Notes: generated from the letters alone by a model not told the origin. A stretch of 64,000 bases of DNA from JACVRW01 sp963850205 (GCA_963850205.1 CAWKKJ010000017.1:434001-498000), one strand, 5' to 3'; shown: positions 24,449 through 33,288, numbered from the stretch's first letter. Numbers and translations are program-made.

Positions 24449-25657
24449 TCAGACCCGGGCCGCTGCGCTTCGGTCCAGTAGCGCGGCGGCCGCCCGCCGG
24501 CCGCTGCGCACCGCACCCTCCATGAGCGCGGCGAACTTGCCGCCGGCGTGCTCGCCGCAGAACACGAGCGCCCCCGCGCCCCGGGTGAGCAGCTCGCCGG
24601 TGTCGCGCGGCGGCGAGGTCGAGTACGCCGCCCCGGCCCAGGGATCGTCGGCCCAGGTCGAGAGCAGCGCGCCCTGTGGGTCGAGGGAGAGGTCGCCGCG
24701 CAGGCGCACGACCGAGTCGAGCCAGCGCTCGGCGCCGGCGGCCACGTCGAGGCGCTCCAGTGCGCCGGGCGAGCCGGCGAACGCGCTCAACACCGGCTGC
24801 ACGGCGTCCCCGTCGCCCGTGGCGGTCCAGGTCCAGTAGCGCTCGGGGACCGACATCACCGCGCTGGGCTCGGCCGGTCCCCTCACAGGGACGAACAGCT
24901 TGGCCGCGTCCCCGTATCGAACAGCCGCCAGGGCCGTGTCCAGCGCGGACGGTAGCTCGGGCTCGAAGCGGATGCCGGCCGTCACGCGGGCGGGCACCGC
25001 CACCACGCAGGCGTCGGCCTCGAGCTCGGCGCCGGCGGCCCTCACCGTCACCCCGGTATCGCTCCAGCTCACGCGCTCCACCGGCGAGCTCAGGCGGACC
25101 GCCGGGCCCAGCGACGCGGCGAGCGCGAGCGGCACGCGCTGGTTGCCGCCCGCGATGCTGGGGGCCGGATCGTCGTCGATGTGGGCGATCCCGCCGAGGT
25201 CGGCCGCCGCCACCCGGTCGGCCGAGTTGGCGCTGGAGATCTCGGCCCGGGCCACGATCGCCTCGCGCGCGCCGGGAGCGATATCGAGGCCGTCGAGCAG
25301 CCGGCGGGCGTTCAGGCCGGACACGTCTGCCAGAAGCGCCTGGCCGACCGCGTCCACGCCGGCGGCCAGCTCCTCGTGGGTCACGGCCACGCCGCGAGGC
25401 TCACGGCGGCCATAGCGCATGCCCTTGTCCCACAGGCCGAGGCCGAAGCGGTCGGCCAGCTCGCGCATGAGCGTGTTCCGCGGCAGGATGAACTCGGCGC
25501 CCATCTCCACCACCGCGCCGTTGTCCAGGCGGCGCGACCACACGCGTCCACCCACCCGGTCGCGGGCCTCGAGGACCACCACGTCGGCGCCCGCGCGCTG
25601 CAGCTCGTCGGCCGCGCTCAGGCCGGCGAGCCCGGCGCCGGCCACGGCGACCCTCAT
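24449..25657 (-). CDS. Flavin-dependent amine oxidase
   Basis: A 402-residue FAD enzyme of the monoamine-oxidase/polyamine-oxidase fold. The dinucleotide-binding start is RVAVAGAGLAGLSAADEL, followed by VVVLEARDRVGGRVW and the C-terminal FAD motif LVFCGEHAGGKFAALMEGA. It should oxidise a primary or secondary amine to the imine with O2. The ATG overlaps the upstream acyl-CoA synthetase stop by 4 bp, making it the last gene of a leftward operon with an acyl-CoA dehydrogenase. Together these suggest an amine-to-acyl-CoA degradation route; the substrate is not known. Confidence 0.87.
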   Translation of the reverse strand: MRVAVAGAGLAGLSAADELQRAGADVVVLEARDRVGGRVWSRRLDNGAVVEMGAEFILPRNTLMRELADRFGLGLWDKGMRYGRREPRGVAVTHEELAAGVDAVGQALLADVSGLNARRLLDGLDIAPGAREAIVARAEISSANSADRVAAADLGGIAHIDDDPAPSIAGGNQRVPLALAASLGPAVRLSSPVERVSWSDTGVTVRAAGAELEADACVVAVPARVTAGIRFEPELPSALDTALAAVRYGDAAKLFVPVRGPAEPSAVMSVPERYWTWTATGDGDAVQPVLSAFAGSPGALERLDVAAGAERWLDSVVRLRGDLSLDPQGALLSTWADDPWAGAAYSTSPPRDTGELLTRGAGALVFCGEHAGGKFAALMEGAVRSGRRAAAALLDRSAAARV

Positions 25658-27777
25658 CGCGCCGGCAGGCCGGCCGCCTGGGCGTCGACCGCCACGGCGC
25701 CCTCGGCGTAGACCAGCACCGGGTTGAGCTCGAGCAGCATCAGCCCGTGCTCGATCAGCAGGTCTCCGGTCCGCGAGGCGAGCCGGGCGGCGGCGCCGAT
25801 GTCGAGCGGGGTGCGGCCGCGCGCTCCCGTGAGCAGGCCGGCGCCGCGGAGGCTGCGCAGCGCCTGTTCCACCCGGGCCGGCGACGCGGGGAGGGGCACG
25901 ATGGCCACGTCGTCGAGCGCCTCGGTCCAGACGCCTCCGAGCCCCACCACCAGGGCGGGGACCACCGCGTCGGCGCGTGCGGCGACGATCAGCTCCAGCC
26001 CTGGGGGCGCCATGCGCTCGGCGAGCACGGTCGCAGCCGGGGCAAGCGCGGCCAGGCGGCGGTGCTCGGCCCGCACCGCACCTTCGTCGGTCAGGTCGAG
26101 CGCCAGCCCGCCCACGTCGGTCTTGTGGCGCAGGTCGGGGCTCGAGAGCTTGAGCGCGAGCGGCGGTCCGAGCTCGGCCAACAGCGCCGCGGCGTCGTCC
26201 TCGGCCGGGGCGGGCCGGCCGGCCACGACCTCCACGCCGGACCGGCGCAGGAGGTCCTTGGCCTCGTGCTCGGCCAGCCAGCTCCAGCCCGCGCCGTTGG
26301 ACCCGCCCTGGCCGCAGGCGGCGGCGATCTCGCGCAGCCGGGCCGGATCGGCGGCCGCCCGCTGCAGCGCCGCCGCGCAGGACACGCCCGTCCGCAGGCC
26401 GGCCACCGCGGGCAGGCCGGCGGCCACGAAGCGCAGCGCGGCCTGATCGTCCAGCAGCTCGGGCAGGGTGGAGGCCACCAGCACCGGCACGGGGCTCTGG
26501 GCCGCTCCGGCGAGGATCCCCTCGCGCACGGCCGACCAGGACTCCTCGATGGCGCCCTCCAACCCGGCGGGCTGGTCGTAGATCACCAGGAGCCGGTCGA
26601 CCGCCGGATCGGCCCCCACCGTCGCCACCAGCTCGTGCAGCGTCTCGGAGTCCCCCCAGACCAGGGCGGTGTAGTCCAGCGGGTTGCCCACGGTGGCGGC
26701 CTCGGGCAGCAGCTCCCGCAGCCGCCGGGCGGTGGGGGAGGCAAGCGGCGGCAGCGACACGCCCAGCCGCTCGGCCTCGTCGGCGGCCAGGCTGGAGTCG
26801 CCCCCGGAGCAGGTGAGCACGGCCATGCCCGCCCCGTGGCCCTCGCGGCGCCGCGCGCCGGGCACGGCCAGCGCCTTGGCCAGCTCGAGCAGCTCGTGCA
26901 GGTCGCGGGCCTGGGCCGCGCCGGCCTCCTCGACCAGGGCGTCGAACACGCGCTGGTCGCCCGCCACGGCGCCCGTGTGCGCCGCGGCAGCGGTCGCGCC
27001 CGCCGCCGAGGTGCCCACCTTCAGCAGGGCCACGCCCACCTGGCGCTCGGCGCACAGCGCCAGCGCCTCGCACAGCCGCGCGCCGTCGCCGTCGGTCTCC
27101 AGGTAGAGCGCGATCGAGCGAACCCCGTCCTCGAGCGCGAGCGCCGCGAGCCAGTCGGCTGGGTCGAGCGCCACGGCATTGCCACAGGAGACAACGGTGT
27201 GAAAGCGCAGGCCGCGGCCCACCGCGAGGGCGTTCACCGCCACGTTGCCGCTCTGGGAGACGAGCGCCACCGGCCCCGGCTCGAGCGGGCCCAGCGCGTC
27301 CCCCCACAGCGGGGCCCGCTCGTGAAGGGCCACGATGCCGTTGCCGTTCGGCCCGCACACGGGGAGATCGTGGCGGCGGGCCGCCTCTCGCAGCCGGACC
27401 TCCAGCTCGGCCCCGGCGTCGCCCGCCTCGGCGAGCGGCAGGCTGCCGTGCCCCGCCCCGGCGGCGATCTCGCCGAAGCCCGCGCCGTAGACCACCGCTC
27501 CGCCGCATCCGAGCGCACCCGCCTCCTCCACCACGGCGGGGGCGCCCGCTGCGGGAATGGCCACCACCACGGCGTCGGGCGCCGACGGCAGCTCGGCCAG
27601 CGAACCAAAGCAGGGGAAGCCGTGGGCCTCGGACCGGCCCGGGTTCACGCCCCAGACCTCGCCCGGGTAGCCGGCCGCCGCCAGGTTCAGCAGCGTCTGG
27701 CCGGCGTAGGACCCGTGCCGCTCCGTGGCGCCGACCACCGCGATGGTGCCGGGGTGCAGCAGCCGCCGCAGGTCCAT
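25654..27777 (-). CDS. NDP-forming acyl-CoA synthetase (fused alpha/beta)
   Basis: A 707-residue acetyl/acyl-CoA synthetase of the ADP-forming superfamily. The alpha part has a CoA-binding Rossmann domain (GTIAVVGATERHGSYAGQTL), succinyl-CoA-ligase-like domains (VSQSGNVAVNALAVGRG) and the phospho-histidine loop AAAAHTGAVAGDQR. The beta part (~from residue 480) is an ATP-grasp domain with LALKLSSPDLRHKTDVGGL. It interconverts acyl-CoA and free acid with ATP. It lies between the amine oxidase and an acyl-CoA dehydrogenase in the same operon. Confidence 0.9.
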   Translation of the reverse strand: MDLRRLLHPGTIAVVGATERHGSYAGQTLLNLAAAGYPGEVWGVNPGRSEAHGFPCFGSLAELPSAPDAVVVAIPAAGAPAVVEEAGALGCGGAVVYGAGFGEIAAGAGHGSLPLAEAGDAGAELEVRLREAARRHDLPVCGPNGNGIVALHERAPLWGDALGPLEPGPVALVSQSGNVAVNALAVGRGLRFHTVVSCGNAVALDPADWLAALALEDGVRSIALYLETDGDGARLCEALALCAERQVGVALLKVGTSAAGATAAAAHTGAVAGDQRVFDALVEEAGAAQARDLHELLELAKALAVPGARRREGHGAGMAVLTCSGGDSSLAADEAERLGVSLPPLASPTARRLRELLPEAATVGNPLDYTALVWGDSETLHELVATVGADPAVDRLLVIYDQPAGLEGAIEESWSAVREGILAGAAQSPVPVLVASTLPELLDDQAALRFVAAGLPAVAGLRTGVSCAAALQRAAADPARLREIAAACGQGGSNGAGWSWLAEHEAKDLLRRSGVEVVAGRPAPAEDDAAALLAELGPPLALKLSSPDLRHKTDVGGLALDLTDEGAVRAEHRRLAALAPAATVLAERMAPPGLELIVAARADAVVPALVVGLGGVWTEALDDVAIVPLPASPARVEQALRSLRGAGLLTGARGRTPLDIGAAARLASRTGDLLIEHGLMLLELNPVLVYAEGAVAVDAQAAGLPAR

Positions 27778-27778
27778 A

Positions 27779-28978
27779 TCAGTGCAGCGTACGCTCCACC
27801 CCGCGGCGCTCGAGCGCGCGCGCGATGATCAGCCGCTGGATCTCGCTCGTGCCCTCCCAGATGCGGTCCACCCGCAGCTCGCGGAAGAAGCGCTCGGCCA
27901 CGTTGGTCCGCATGTAGCCGCGGCCGCCGAAGATCTGCACGGCCCGGTCGGCGCAGCGGAAGGCCGCCTCGCTCACGAACAGCTTGGCCATCGAGGCCTT
28001 GGCGTGGACCAGCTTCGGATCGGCGCCCGCGTCGGACAGGCGCGCCACCTCCATGGTGAGCAGGCGGCCCGCCGCGGCGTCGGCGGCGGAGTCCGCGAGC
28101 GGAAAGGAGACGCCCTGGTAGTCCATGATCCGCTGCCCGCCCTGCTCACGCTCGAGCGCCCAGGCGGTGGCCTCCTCGATGAGGCGCCACATCGAGCCCA
28201 CGCCACGGGCGGCGATCCCAAGGCGCTCCTCGGTGAACCAGGCGCGCTGCAGGTCGTCGCCGCCGCCGAGCCCGCCGATCACGGCATCCTCCGGTACCTG
28301 CACGTCGGTGAAGCGGACGGCGGGATGCCCGTGGGGGTAGGTGTGGGTAAAGGGCGGGTCGTCGACGATCTCGATGCCCTCGGCGCCGCTGTCGACCAGG
28401 AACAGCGTGGGCAGCTCCTCGCCGTTCTCATACGCCTTGGCCATGACGATGTAGACGGCGGCGATGTCGCCGTAGGTCACGAACCACTTCTCGCCGTTGA
28501 GCACCCAGCCCCCGTCGCTGCGAACGGCGGTGGTGGCGATCCGCGAGGGGTCGGAACCGGCGTCGGCCTCGGTCACGGCGTAGGCGTCGTGCAGCTCGCC
28601 CCTCAGGGCGGGCTTGAGGTAGCGCTCCACGTGCTCCGGGGTGCCGCCGGCCAGGACGTTGTAGGCGCCGGGCATGTGCCAGGAGAGCGCGTTGGTCGAG
28701 CGCCCGAGCTGCTCCTCCACGAGAAACCACTCCATCTTGGTCCAGCCCTGGCCACCGTGCTCGGGGGCGTGCAGGCCGCCGGACAGCCCGGCCTCGACCG
28801 CAGCGGTCTTGATGCGCTGCTTGAGCTCGTCGGGGATCTTCCCGCCGCTCGTCTCGGCCAGCTCCTCGTTGGGGATCAGGACCTCGTCGACGAAACGGCG
28901 CGCCCGCTCCTGGAGCTCGAGCTGCTCGGGTGTCAGGTCGGCGGCGGTGGCTGCCGGAGCCGCGGGGGTGACTGTCAT
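27779..28978 (-). CDS. Acyl-CoA dehydrogenase family protein
   Basis: A 399-residue FAD acyl-CoA dehydrogenase. Helical N-domain, middle beta-domain signature AYAVTEADAGSDPSRIAT plus GEKWFVTYGDIA, and a C-terminal helical domain with the catalytic-base region RIWEGTSEIQRLII. The alpha,beta-desaturation of an acyl-CoA feeds a hydratase such as the one at 43732. One bp separates it from the synthetase gene, and its start overlaps a small upstream gene by 4 bp. Exact acyl-CoA substrate unknown. Confidence 0.92.
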   Translation of the reverse strand: MTVTPAAPAATAADLTPEQLELQERARRFVDEVLIPNEELAETSGGKIPDELKQRIKTAAVEAGLSGGLHAPEHGGQGWTKMEWFLVEEQLGRSTNALSWHMPGAYNVLAGGTPEHVERYLKPALRGELHDAYAVTEADAGSDPSRIATTAVRSDGGWVLNGEKWFVTYGDIAAVYIVMAKAYENGEELPTLFLVDSGAEGIEIVDDPPFTHTYPHGHPAVRFTDVQVPEDAVIGGLGGGDDLQRAWFTEERLGIAARGVGSMWRLIEEATAWALEREQGGQRIMDYQGVSFPLADSAADAAAGRLLTMEVARLSDAGADPKLVHAKASMAKLFVSEAAFRCADRAVQIFGGRGYMRTNVAERFFRELRVDRIWEGTSEIQRLIIARALERRGVERTLH

Positions 28979-29304
28979 CGGTGTCCTCCGGTTCGTCGAG
29001 ATCTCGGCAAGCCGAGGGTCAGCTGGTCATGGTTGTCGAGTACGTCGAGCACCAGCGCCCGGGCCTCGCCCAGGGCGCCGTCGTCCTCCGCTCCGAGCGC
29101 GAGCGTCCGGGCCTCGCCCAGGTACTCGCTCCAGGCGCGACGGCGGCCGTGGGTCACGAGCCGCTCCGCCCGCACCCGCTCGGTCTCCACCAGCGCTGCC
29201 GGCGGATCGCCGCCCGTTCGGAGCATGGCGATCGCCTCCGGCAACTCGCTCTCGGGTTCCGGAGTGATCGAAAGCCATGCGTCGCGGGCCCCGAACGGTG
29301 GCAC
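28975..29304 (-). CDS. Small hypothetical helical protein, first gene of the acyl-CoA operon
   Basis: A 109-residue acidic/helical protein that I do not recognise (MPPFGARDAWLSITPEPESE, then RAERLVTHGRRRAWSEYLGE). It starts with GTG, has a TACCAT -10 box exactly 6 nt upstream, and overlaps the acyl-CoA dehydrogenase start by 4 bp. It is therefore very probably translated as the leading gene of the operon. Confidence 0.6.
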   Translation of the reverse strand: MPPFGARDAWLSITPEPESELPEAIAMLRTGGDPPAALVETERVRAERLVTHGRRRAWSEYLGEARTLALGAEDDGALGEARALVLDVLDNHDQLTLGLPRSRRTGGHR

Positions 29305-29314
29305 CGGGCTATGG

Positions 29315-29339
29315 TAACATGCGACTGATCACAAAGTCA
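29315..29339. promoter_or_regulatory. Conserved motif copy A (divergent acyl-CoA operon / Rieske promoter)
   Basis: Core CTGATCACAAAGTCA preceded by ATGCGA. It matches copy B (42622) at 22 of 25 positions and copy C (45995) at 17 of 21. It lies between the divergent leftward operon (TACCAT -10 at 29317-29312) and the rightward Rieske gene. The half-sites TGATC-ACAA-AGTCA form an imperfect inverted repeat. Confidence 0.6.
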
Positions 29340-29351
29340 GGAGCGTAGATT

Positions 29352-30455
29352 TTGGCCTCTCTGGACGCAGTCGAGTCGCCCCCCGCCGGACTCGAGCCGC
29401 GCTTCTACCAGGACCCGGACGTGCTCGCCCAGGAGGACGAGCGCATCTTCTCGCGTACCTGGCAGTTCGTAGCCCACGTGGCCCAGCTCTCGGAGCCCGG
29501 GCACTATCTCACGGCCAGCGCGGGCTCCCAGCCCGTGCTCGTGCTGCGAGATCCCGAGGGCGAGCTGCGCGCGTTTCGCAACGTCTGCCGGCACCGCGGC
29601 TCCCAGCTCCTGAGCGGCTCCGGCGAGTGCGGCAAGGCCATCCGCTGCCGCTATCACGGCTGGACCTACCGGCTCGAGGGCGACCTGATCGGCGTGCCCG
29701 AAGCCCGCTCGATCCCCGGCCTCGACAAGTCGGCCCTCGGGCTCTTCCCCGCTCAGGTCGAGGAGCTGTGCGGGCTGATCTTCGTCAACCTGGATCCGGA
29801 CGCCACCCCGCTCGCCGAGCAGGTGGCCGGCCTGCCCGAGCGCCTGGCCAAGTACCGCTTCGAGGAGCTGACCCCGAAGGTCGAGGAGCTGTCCGGCCAG
29901 CCGGCCAACTGGAAGGTCGTGGTCGACAACTACCTCGAGGGCTACCACGTGCCGATCGCCCACCCCGGGCTCATGCGCATCCTCGACTACAAGAACTACG
30001 GCGTCGAGCTGCACGACAACTGGGCCTGGTTCAACGTGCCACTCCGTGACAAGCCCTCCGGCAACCGCATGGAGCGGATCTACCAGCGCATGGTCGAGCC
30101 GATGCCGGGCCTGGGCACCGACGACGAGCGCGTCTGGCGCTTCATCCTGATCTACCCGAACACCACGATCGACCTCTACCCGGATCAGATCGGAATCTGG
30201 CGGATCAACCCGGACGGGGTCGAGCACACCAGCGATCAGGCCCTCACCCTGCTGCCCAAGGACGTGGGACGCCGGTCGCGGGCCGCTCGCTTCGCCAACC
30301 GCAAGATCAACGAGCTGGTGAGCGACGAGGACGTGGACCTGGTACGGGGAGTCCAGAACGGCATCCGCACGCACGGCTGGACCCCGGGACCGCTCTCCGG
30401 GCGCGAGGCCGCGGTGGGCTGGTTCGCCGACAAGGTCCGCGCCGACCTGGACTGA
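29352..30455 (+). CDS. Rieske non-haem iron oxygenase, choline-monooxygenase/betaine-demethylase type
   Basis: A 367-residue ring-hydroxylating-oxygenase alpha-subunit relative. The Rieske [2Fe-2S] ligands are CRHRGSQLL and CRYHGWTY (C-x-H...C-x2-H). The mononuclear iron site is in VVDNYLEGYHVPIAHPGLM (Asp...His...His). The sequence around that site resembles choline monooxygenase and glycine-betaine demethylase (GbcA), enzymes that hydroxylate N-methyl groups, so a quaternary or tertiary amine is a reasonable substrate guess. No reductase gene is adjacent. The start is TTG with an AGGAG site 8 nt upstream. Followed after 7 bp by a TetR gene. Confidence 0.88.
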   Translation: MASLDAVESPPAGLEPRFYQDPDVLAQEDERIFSRTWQFVAHVAQLSEPGHYLTASAGSQPVLVLRDPEGELRAFRNVCRHRGSQLLSGSGECGKAIRCRYHGWTYRLEGDLIGVPEARSIPGLDKSALGLFPAQVEELCGLIFVNLDPDATPLAEQVAGLPERLAKYRFEELTPKVEELSGQPANWKVVVDNYLEGYHVPIAHPGLMRILDYKNYGVELHDNWAWFNVPLRDKPSGNRMERIYQRMVEPMPGLGTDDERVWRFILIYPNTTIDLYPDQIGIWRINPDGVEHTSDQALTLLPKDVGRRSRAARFANRKINELVSDEDVDLVRGVQNGIRTHGWTPGPLSGREAAVGWFADKVRADLD

Positions 30456-30462
30456 TGCCCGC

Positions 30463-31092
30463 ATGAGCGGCGCCCAGCCCGCCACCGCCGAGCCCGCCCA
30501 ACGGGGGGCCCGCGAGCGGATCCTGGCCGCCGCCGTCGAGCGCATCGCCGGCGACGGCATCGACGACGTGCGCATCGCCCGCATCGCCATGGATGCGGGC
30601 GTGTCCACCTCGCTCGTGCACTACCACTTCGAGACCCGCGAGGCCCTGCTGGCCGAGGCGCTCGAGTACTCGTTCGAGCTCGCGGGCGACGTGCGCATCG
30701 GCGAGGGGGAGGGCGACGCGCCCGATCACGCCCACCGCCTGGCGGCGATGATCGATCAGTGCCTGCCCTTCCCGGGCATGCTGGAGCGGGACTTCGTGCT
30801 GTGGGTGGAGCTCTGGCTGCGGGCCTCGCGGCACCCCTCGCTCCGCTCCACGGCCTCGCGGCTGTACGCCCGCATGCACGTGTGGTTCGCCGACGCGATC
30901 GGCGCCGGCATCGCGGCCGCCGAGTTCCGCCCGGTCGACGTCGATCGGCTCAGCGACAAGATGCTGGCCCTGCTCGACGGCTTCGGCATCCGCGTGCTGG
31001 TGGGCGATCTGCCGATCGAGCGGGCGCGCGACGAGGCCTGGGCGGTGCTGGCTCAGGACCTCGGGCTCGACTCGGAGCCGCCGGGACGTTAG
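30463..31092 (+). CDS. TetR-family transcriptional regulator
   Basis: A 209-residue TetR/AcrR repressor. The N-terminal helix-turn-helix is RIARIAMDAGVSTSLVHYHF (residues ~38-57), and the rest is an all-helical ligand/dimer domain. It is co-transcribed with the Rieske oxygenase and is the regulator nearest the conserved motif at 29315, so it is the best candidate to bind that motif and its two other copies (42622, 45995). That assignment is inference. Confidence 0.9.
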   Translation: MSGAQPATAEPAQRGARERILAAAVERIAGDGIDDVRIARIAMDAGVSTSLVHYHFETREALLAEALEYSFELAGDVRIGEGEGDAPDHAHRLAAMIDQCLPFPGMLERDFVLWVELWLRASRHPSLRSTASRLYARMHVWFADAIGAGIAAAEFRPVDVDRLSDKMLALLDGFGIRVLVGDLPIERARDEAWAVLAQDLGLDSEPPGR

Positions 31093-31445
31093 GGGCTCTC
31101 CTCGAGCCCCCAGGAGACGATCCGCTCCGGGTGGATGCGGATCAGCGGCCGGGGCTCGGTGAGCGCCTCCGCTCGCCCGCGCACCTCCACGGCCCGGGGC
31201 CGCCAGGGATCGGTGCTGGCCAGATCGTCGATGACGATGGCCGCGCGGCCCGAGCGCGCCACGTCGCGGTACTTCTTGGTGCGAGCGAAGTCGCGGCCGC
31301 CGACGTCGATCGAGTCGTGTTCGGCGTTGTAGCTCCATCCGACGGGCACGACGTGCGGCGTGCCGTCCTTCCCGACGGTGGCCACCCGGGCCAGGCGGCG
31401 ACCCTCGAGCAGGTAGGCCAGCTCGGTCTCGCTGAACGCGCTCAT
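31089..31445 (-). CDS. PPOX-class (F420/FMN split-barrel) oxidoreductase
   Basis: A ~118-residue flavin-reductase-like split-barrel protein: LAYLLEGRRLARVATVGKD, GTPHVVPVGWSY, then DFARTKKYRDVARSGRAAIV. Many actinobacterial members are F420-dependent. The ATG at 31445 overlaps the MBL gene stop (TGATG), supporting it over a TTG one codon earlier. Its C-terminal end overlaps the convergent tetR by 4 bp. Confidence 0.8.
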   Translation of the reverse strand: MSAFSETELAYLLEGRRLARVATVGKDGTPHVVPVGWSYNAEHDSIDVGGRDFARTKKYRDVARSGRAAIVIDDLASTDPWRPRAVEVRGRAEALTEPRPLIRIHPERIVSWGLEESP

Positions 31446-32101
31446 CAATGGTCCGCGCCGTTTCGCACGCGCTTCAGGATCGCGTCGATCCCGCGCCGGG
31501 CCTGCGCCCGGCTCGTGACGGCGTGGTAGGGCCGGCCCTCGGTCGCCGCCCAGGGCACGAGGACGTCGAAGTCGAGGTCGCGCAGCAGCTCCAGGCTGTC
31601 CACGTAGGCGTCGCGGTCACTCGAGTCGAGCACGGCGGCCACCCATTCGTCGTCTCGCAGGTAGACCGAGTCGCCGGTGAAGAGGAAGCGATGGCTGCCG
31701 CTGTCCCAGAGGAAGGCGGTCGCGCCGCTGGTGTGCCCGGGGGTAGGGATCACCTCGAAGTCCTCGTCCAGCAGGTGGCGCCTCGAGAACGTGGCCCGGA
31801 CATGGCTCGACTTCTCGACCGACCGGCGCTCGTTGGCGTGCACGAAGAGCGGGGCGCCCACTGCCGGCGAGGCGAACATGGCCTCGTGGCGATGGTTGAG
31901 GTACTGGCGGGAGATGCCGCCCAGCTCGTCGATCGCCGGCGCGTCGGCCTCGAGCCTGCCGGTGCTGTAGATCAGCAGGTTCCCGCGGGGCCGTCGCAGC
32001 AGAAAGGCCCGGATATGGAGTGAGGGGGCGAAGGGAAGCGGCTCGGGGGTCGAGGCGTACAGGCCGTCGACCGGCGATTCCAGCCCCAGCGCGGTGCTCA
32101 T
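31445..32101 (-). CDS. MBL-fold metallohydrolase
   Basis: A 218-residue metallo-beta-lactamase-fold protein. Visible motifs are YLNHRHEAMF (the HxH motif region, lacking the usual following DH), EVIPTPGHTSGATAFL with the metal-binding His, and FLFTGDSVYLRDDEW with the bridging Asp. The incomplete first motif suggests a one-metal or altered site. Substrate unknown. It lies in a three-gene leftward operon with the split-barrel protein and a DUF5519 protein. Confidence 0.85.
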   Translation of the reverse strand: MSTALGLESPVDGLYASTPEPLPFAPSLHIRAFLLRRPRGNLLIYSTGRLEADAPAIDELGGISRQYLNHRHEAMFASPAVGAPLFVHANERRSVEKSSHVRATFSRRHLLDEDFEVIPTPGHTSGATAFLWDSGSHRFLFTGDSVYLRDDEWVAAVLDSSDRDAYVDSLELLRDLDFDVLVPWAATEGRPYHAVTSRAQARRGIDAILKRVRNGADH

Positions 32102-32104
32102 GAC

Positions 32105-32449
32105 TCAGGCCTCCACCGGCACGCCGAAGCGGGCCACGACGCGGTCGTAGTTGAGTCGCATGATCGCGATCACGTCACGAACGTCCTCGTCGTTCTCGAT
32201 CCGGCGCGCGCCCCAGGCGGTCTTGTGCGGCGCCACCGGGTGCGGGACGACCCTGCCCTGTTCGCGCAGCTCGGCGCCGACGTCCTTCGGGAACCCGAAA
32301 TGGGCGGCGTGGTCACCGTGCAGGTGGCCGATCTCCCGGCGGCCGACCGTGAAGCCGAACTCGCCTCGCCGGCCGATGCCAGCCTCGACTCCGGGCCAGG
32401 AACCGACCTCCCGCGTGATCCGCTCGCTTGCCGTGTTCTGCTCGGTCAT
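32105..32449 (-). CDS. DUF5519 (luciferase-like domain) protein
   Basis: A 114-residue protein of the DUF5519 family: SWPGVEAGIGRRGEFGFTVG, REIGHLHGDHAAHFGFPKDV, then TAWGARRI. Function unknown. A good ribosome site (GGGAGG, 5 nt before the ATG) and a clear upstream promoter make it the lead gene of the operon with the MBL-fold and split-barrel genes. Confidence 0.8.
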   Translation of the reverse strand: MTEQNTASERITREVGSWPGVEAGIGRRGEFGFTVGRREIGHLHGDHAAHFGFPKDVGAELREQGRVVPHPVAPHKTAWGARRIENDEDVRDVIAIMRLNYDRVVARFGVPVEA

Positions 32450-32477
32450 GACTACCTCCCGGAATCGATGTTCGACC

Positions 32478-32508
32478 AGAATACAAGTTCAAGTGAGCTT
32501 GAAGTCAA
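32478..32508 (-). promoter_or_regulatory. Promoter with palindromic operator for the DUF5519 operon
   Basis: On the minus strand -35 TTGACT (32508-32503) and -10 TATTCT (32483-32478) are 19 bp apart (TGTATT at 17 bp is an alternative). The spacer holds a perfect palindrome, TTCAAG-tgag-CTTGAA (32488-32503), a likely repressor operator. Confidence 0.5.
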
Positions 32509-32598
32509 GGGCGGATTCAGGAGGCCGCCGGCCGAGGGCCGAAGCCGGGGAGCCGGGGCGCCGGGGCGCCGGGGGCCATTTGGATCGCATTAACCCCC

Positions 32599-32646
32599 TT
32601 GACCGCACTTTCCCCAGCGGCTAGGTTTCCTGAATCGCCATTCAGG
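32599..32646 (+). promoter_or_regulatory. Promoter and operator of the polyamine-operon tetR
   Basis: -35 TTGACC (32599-32604), 17-bp spacer, -10 TAGGTT (32622-32627). A perfect 7-bp inverted repeat CCTGAAT-cgcc-ATTCAGG (32629-32646) covers the expected start of transcription. The position suggests autorepression by the TetR encoded just downstream. Confidence 0.55.
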
Positions 32647-32668
32647 TTTCCTCGGGAGGACTCGGACG

Positions 32669-33275
32669 ATGAGCCCGCGGCCACGGCTCGATCACGTGCG
32701 ACGGCCGGCGATCCTGGCCGCGGCGGCGGAGGTGATCAGGGAGCGAGGCCTGGAGCACGCCCGGGTTGCGGACGTCGCCGAGCGGGCGGGCACGAGCGCC
32801 CCCTCGGTCCTCTACTACTTCGCCTCGAAGGCCGAGCTGCTCAACGAGGCGCTCACCTCGGCCGAGGAGCGCTACTACCAGGACCTGGAGCGCGAGCTGG
32901 CCGGGATCGAGAGCGCCCGCGACCGCCTGGTCAAGATCGTGGGCGGAGGGGCGGGCGAAGGCGACTACGACGCCGCGCTGTGGATGGAGCTGTGGGCCAA
33001 GGCGCTGCGCGACCCCGAGCTGGCAGCCACCCGCGCGGACCTGGACGGCCGCTGGCGGGAGGCCATCGCGGCCGTGGTTCGCTATGGCCAGGAGCGCGGC
33101 GAGTTCGGGCCCGCCGAGCCGGAGGGCTTCGCCGTGATGCTGGCGTCGCTGCTCGACGGGCTTGCCGTGCAGATCGCCCTCAAGGACGATGAGGTGACGT
33201 CCGCAGCGCGCCGAGGAGCTCAGCCTCGCGTTCGTCGAGCGGGAGCTCCAGTGCGAGTTGAGGACGGCGGCATGA
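32669..33275 (+). CDS. TetR-family regulator of the polyamine transporter operon (C-terminal frameshift)
   Basis: About 200 residues. HTH region ARVADVAERAGTSAPSVLYY (residues ~29-48). The ligand domain is clear up to IALKDDEV; a one-base shift near 33200 then moves the natural ending (RAEELSLAFVERELQCELR, stop TGA 33273-33275) out of frame. SD GGGAGGA lies before the ATG. It is the first gene of a rightward operon with a complete but frameshift-ridden spermidine/putrescine ABC transporter, so it probably senses a polyamine or related amine. Confidence 0.8.
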
Positions 33276-33288
33276 CCGGAGGGCAAGG

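Noticed and set aside
25747..27828. A ~690-codon open frame antisense to the acyl-CoA synthetase
   Set aside because: Long antisense frames are expected in very GC-rich DNA. The translation is Gly/Arg/His-rich with no motif, while the other strand encodes a full ATP-grasp synthetase.
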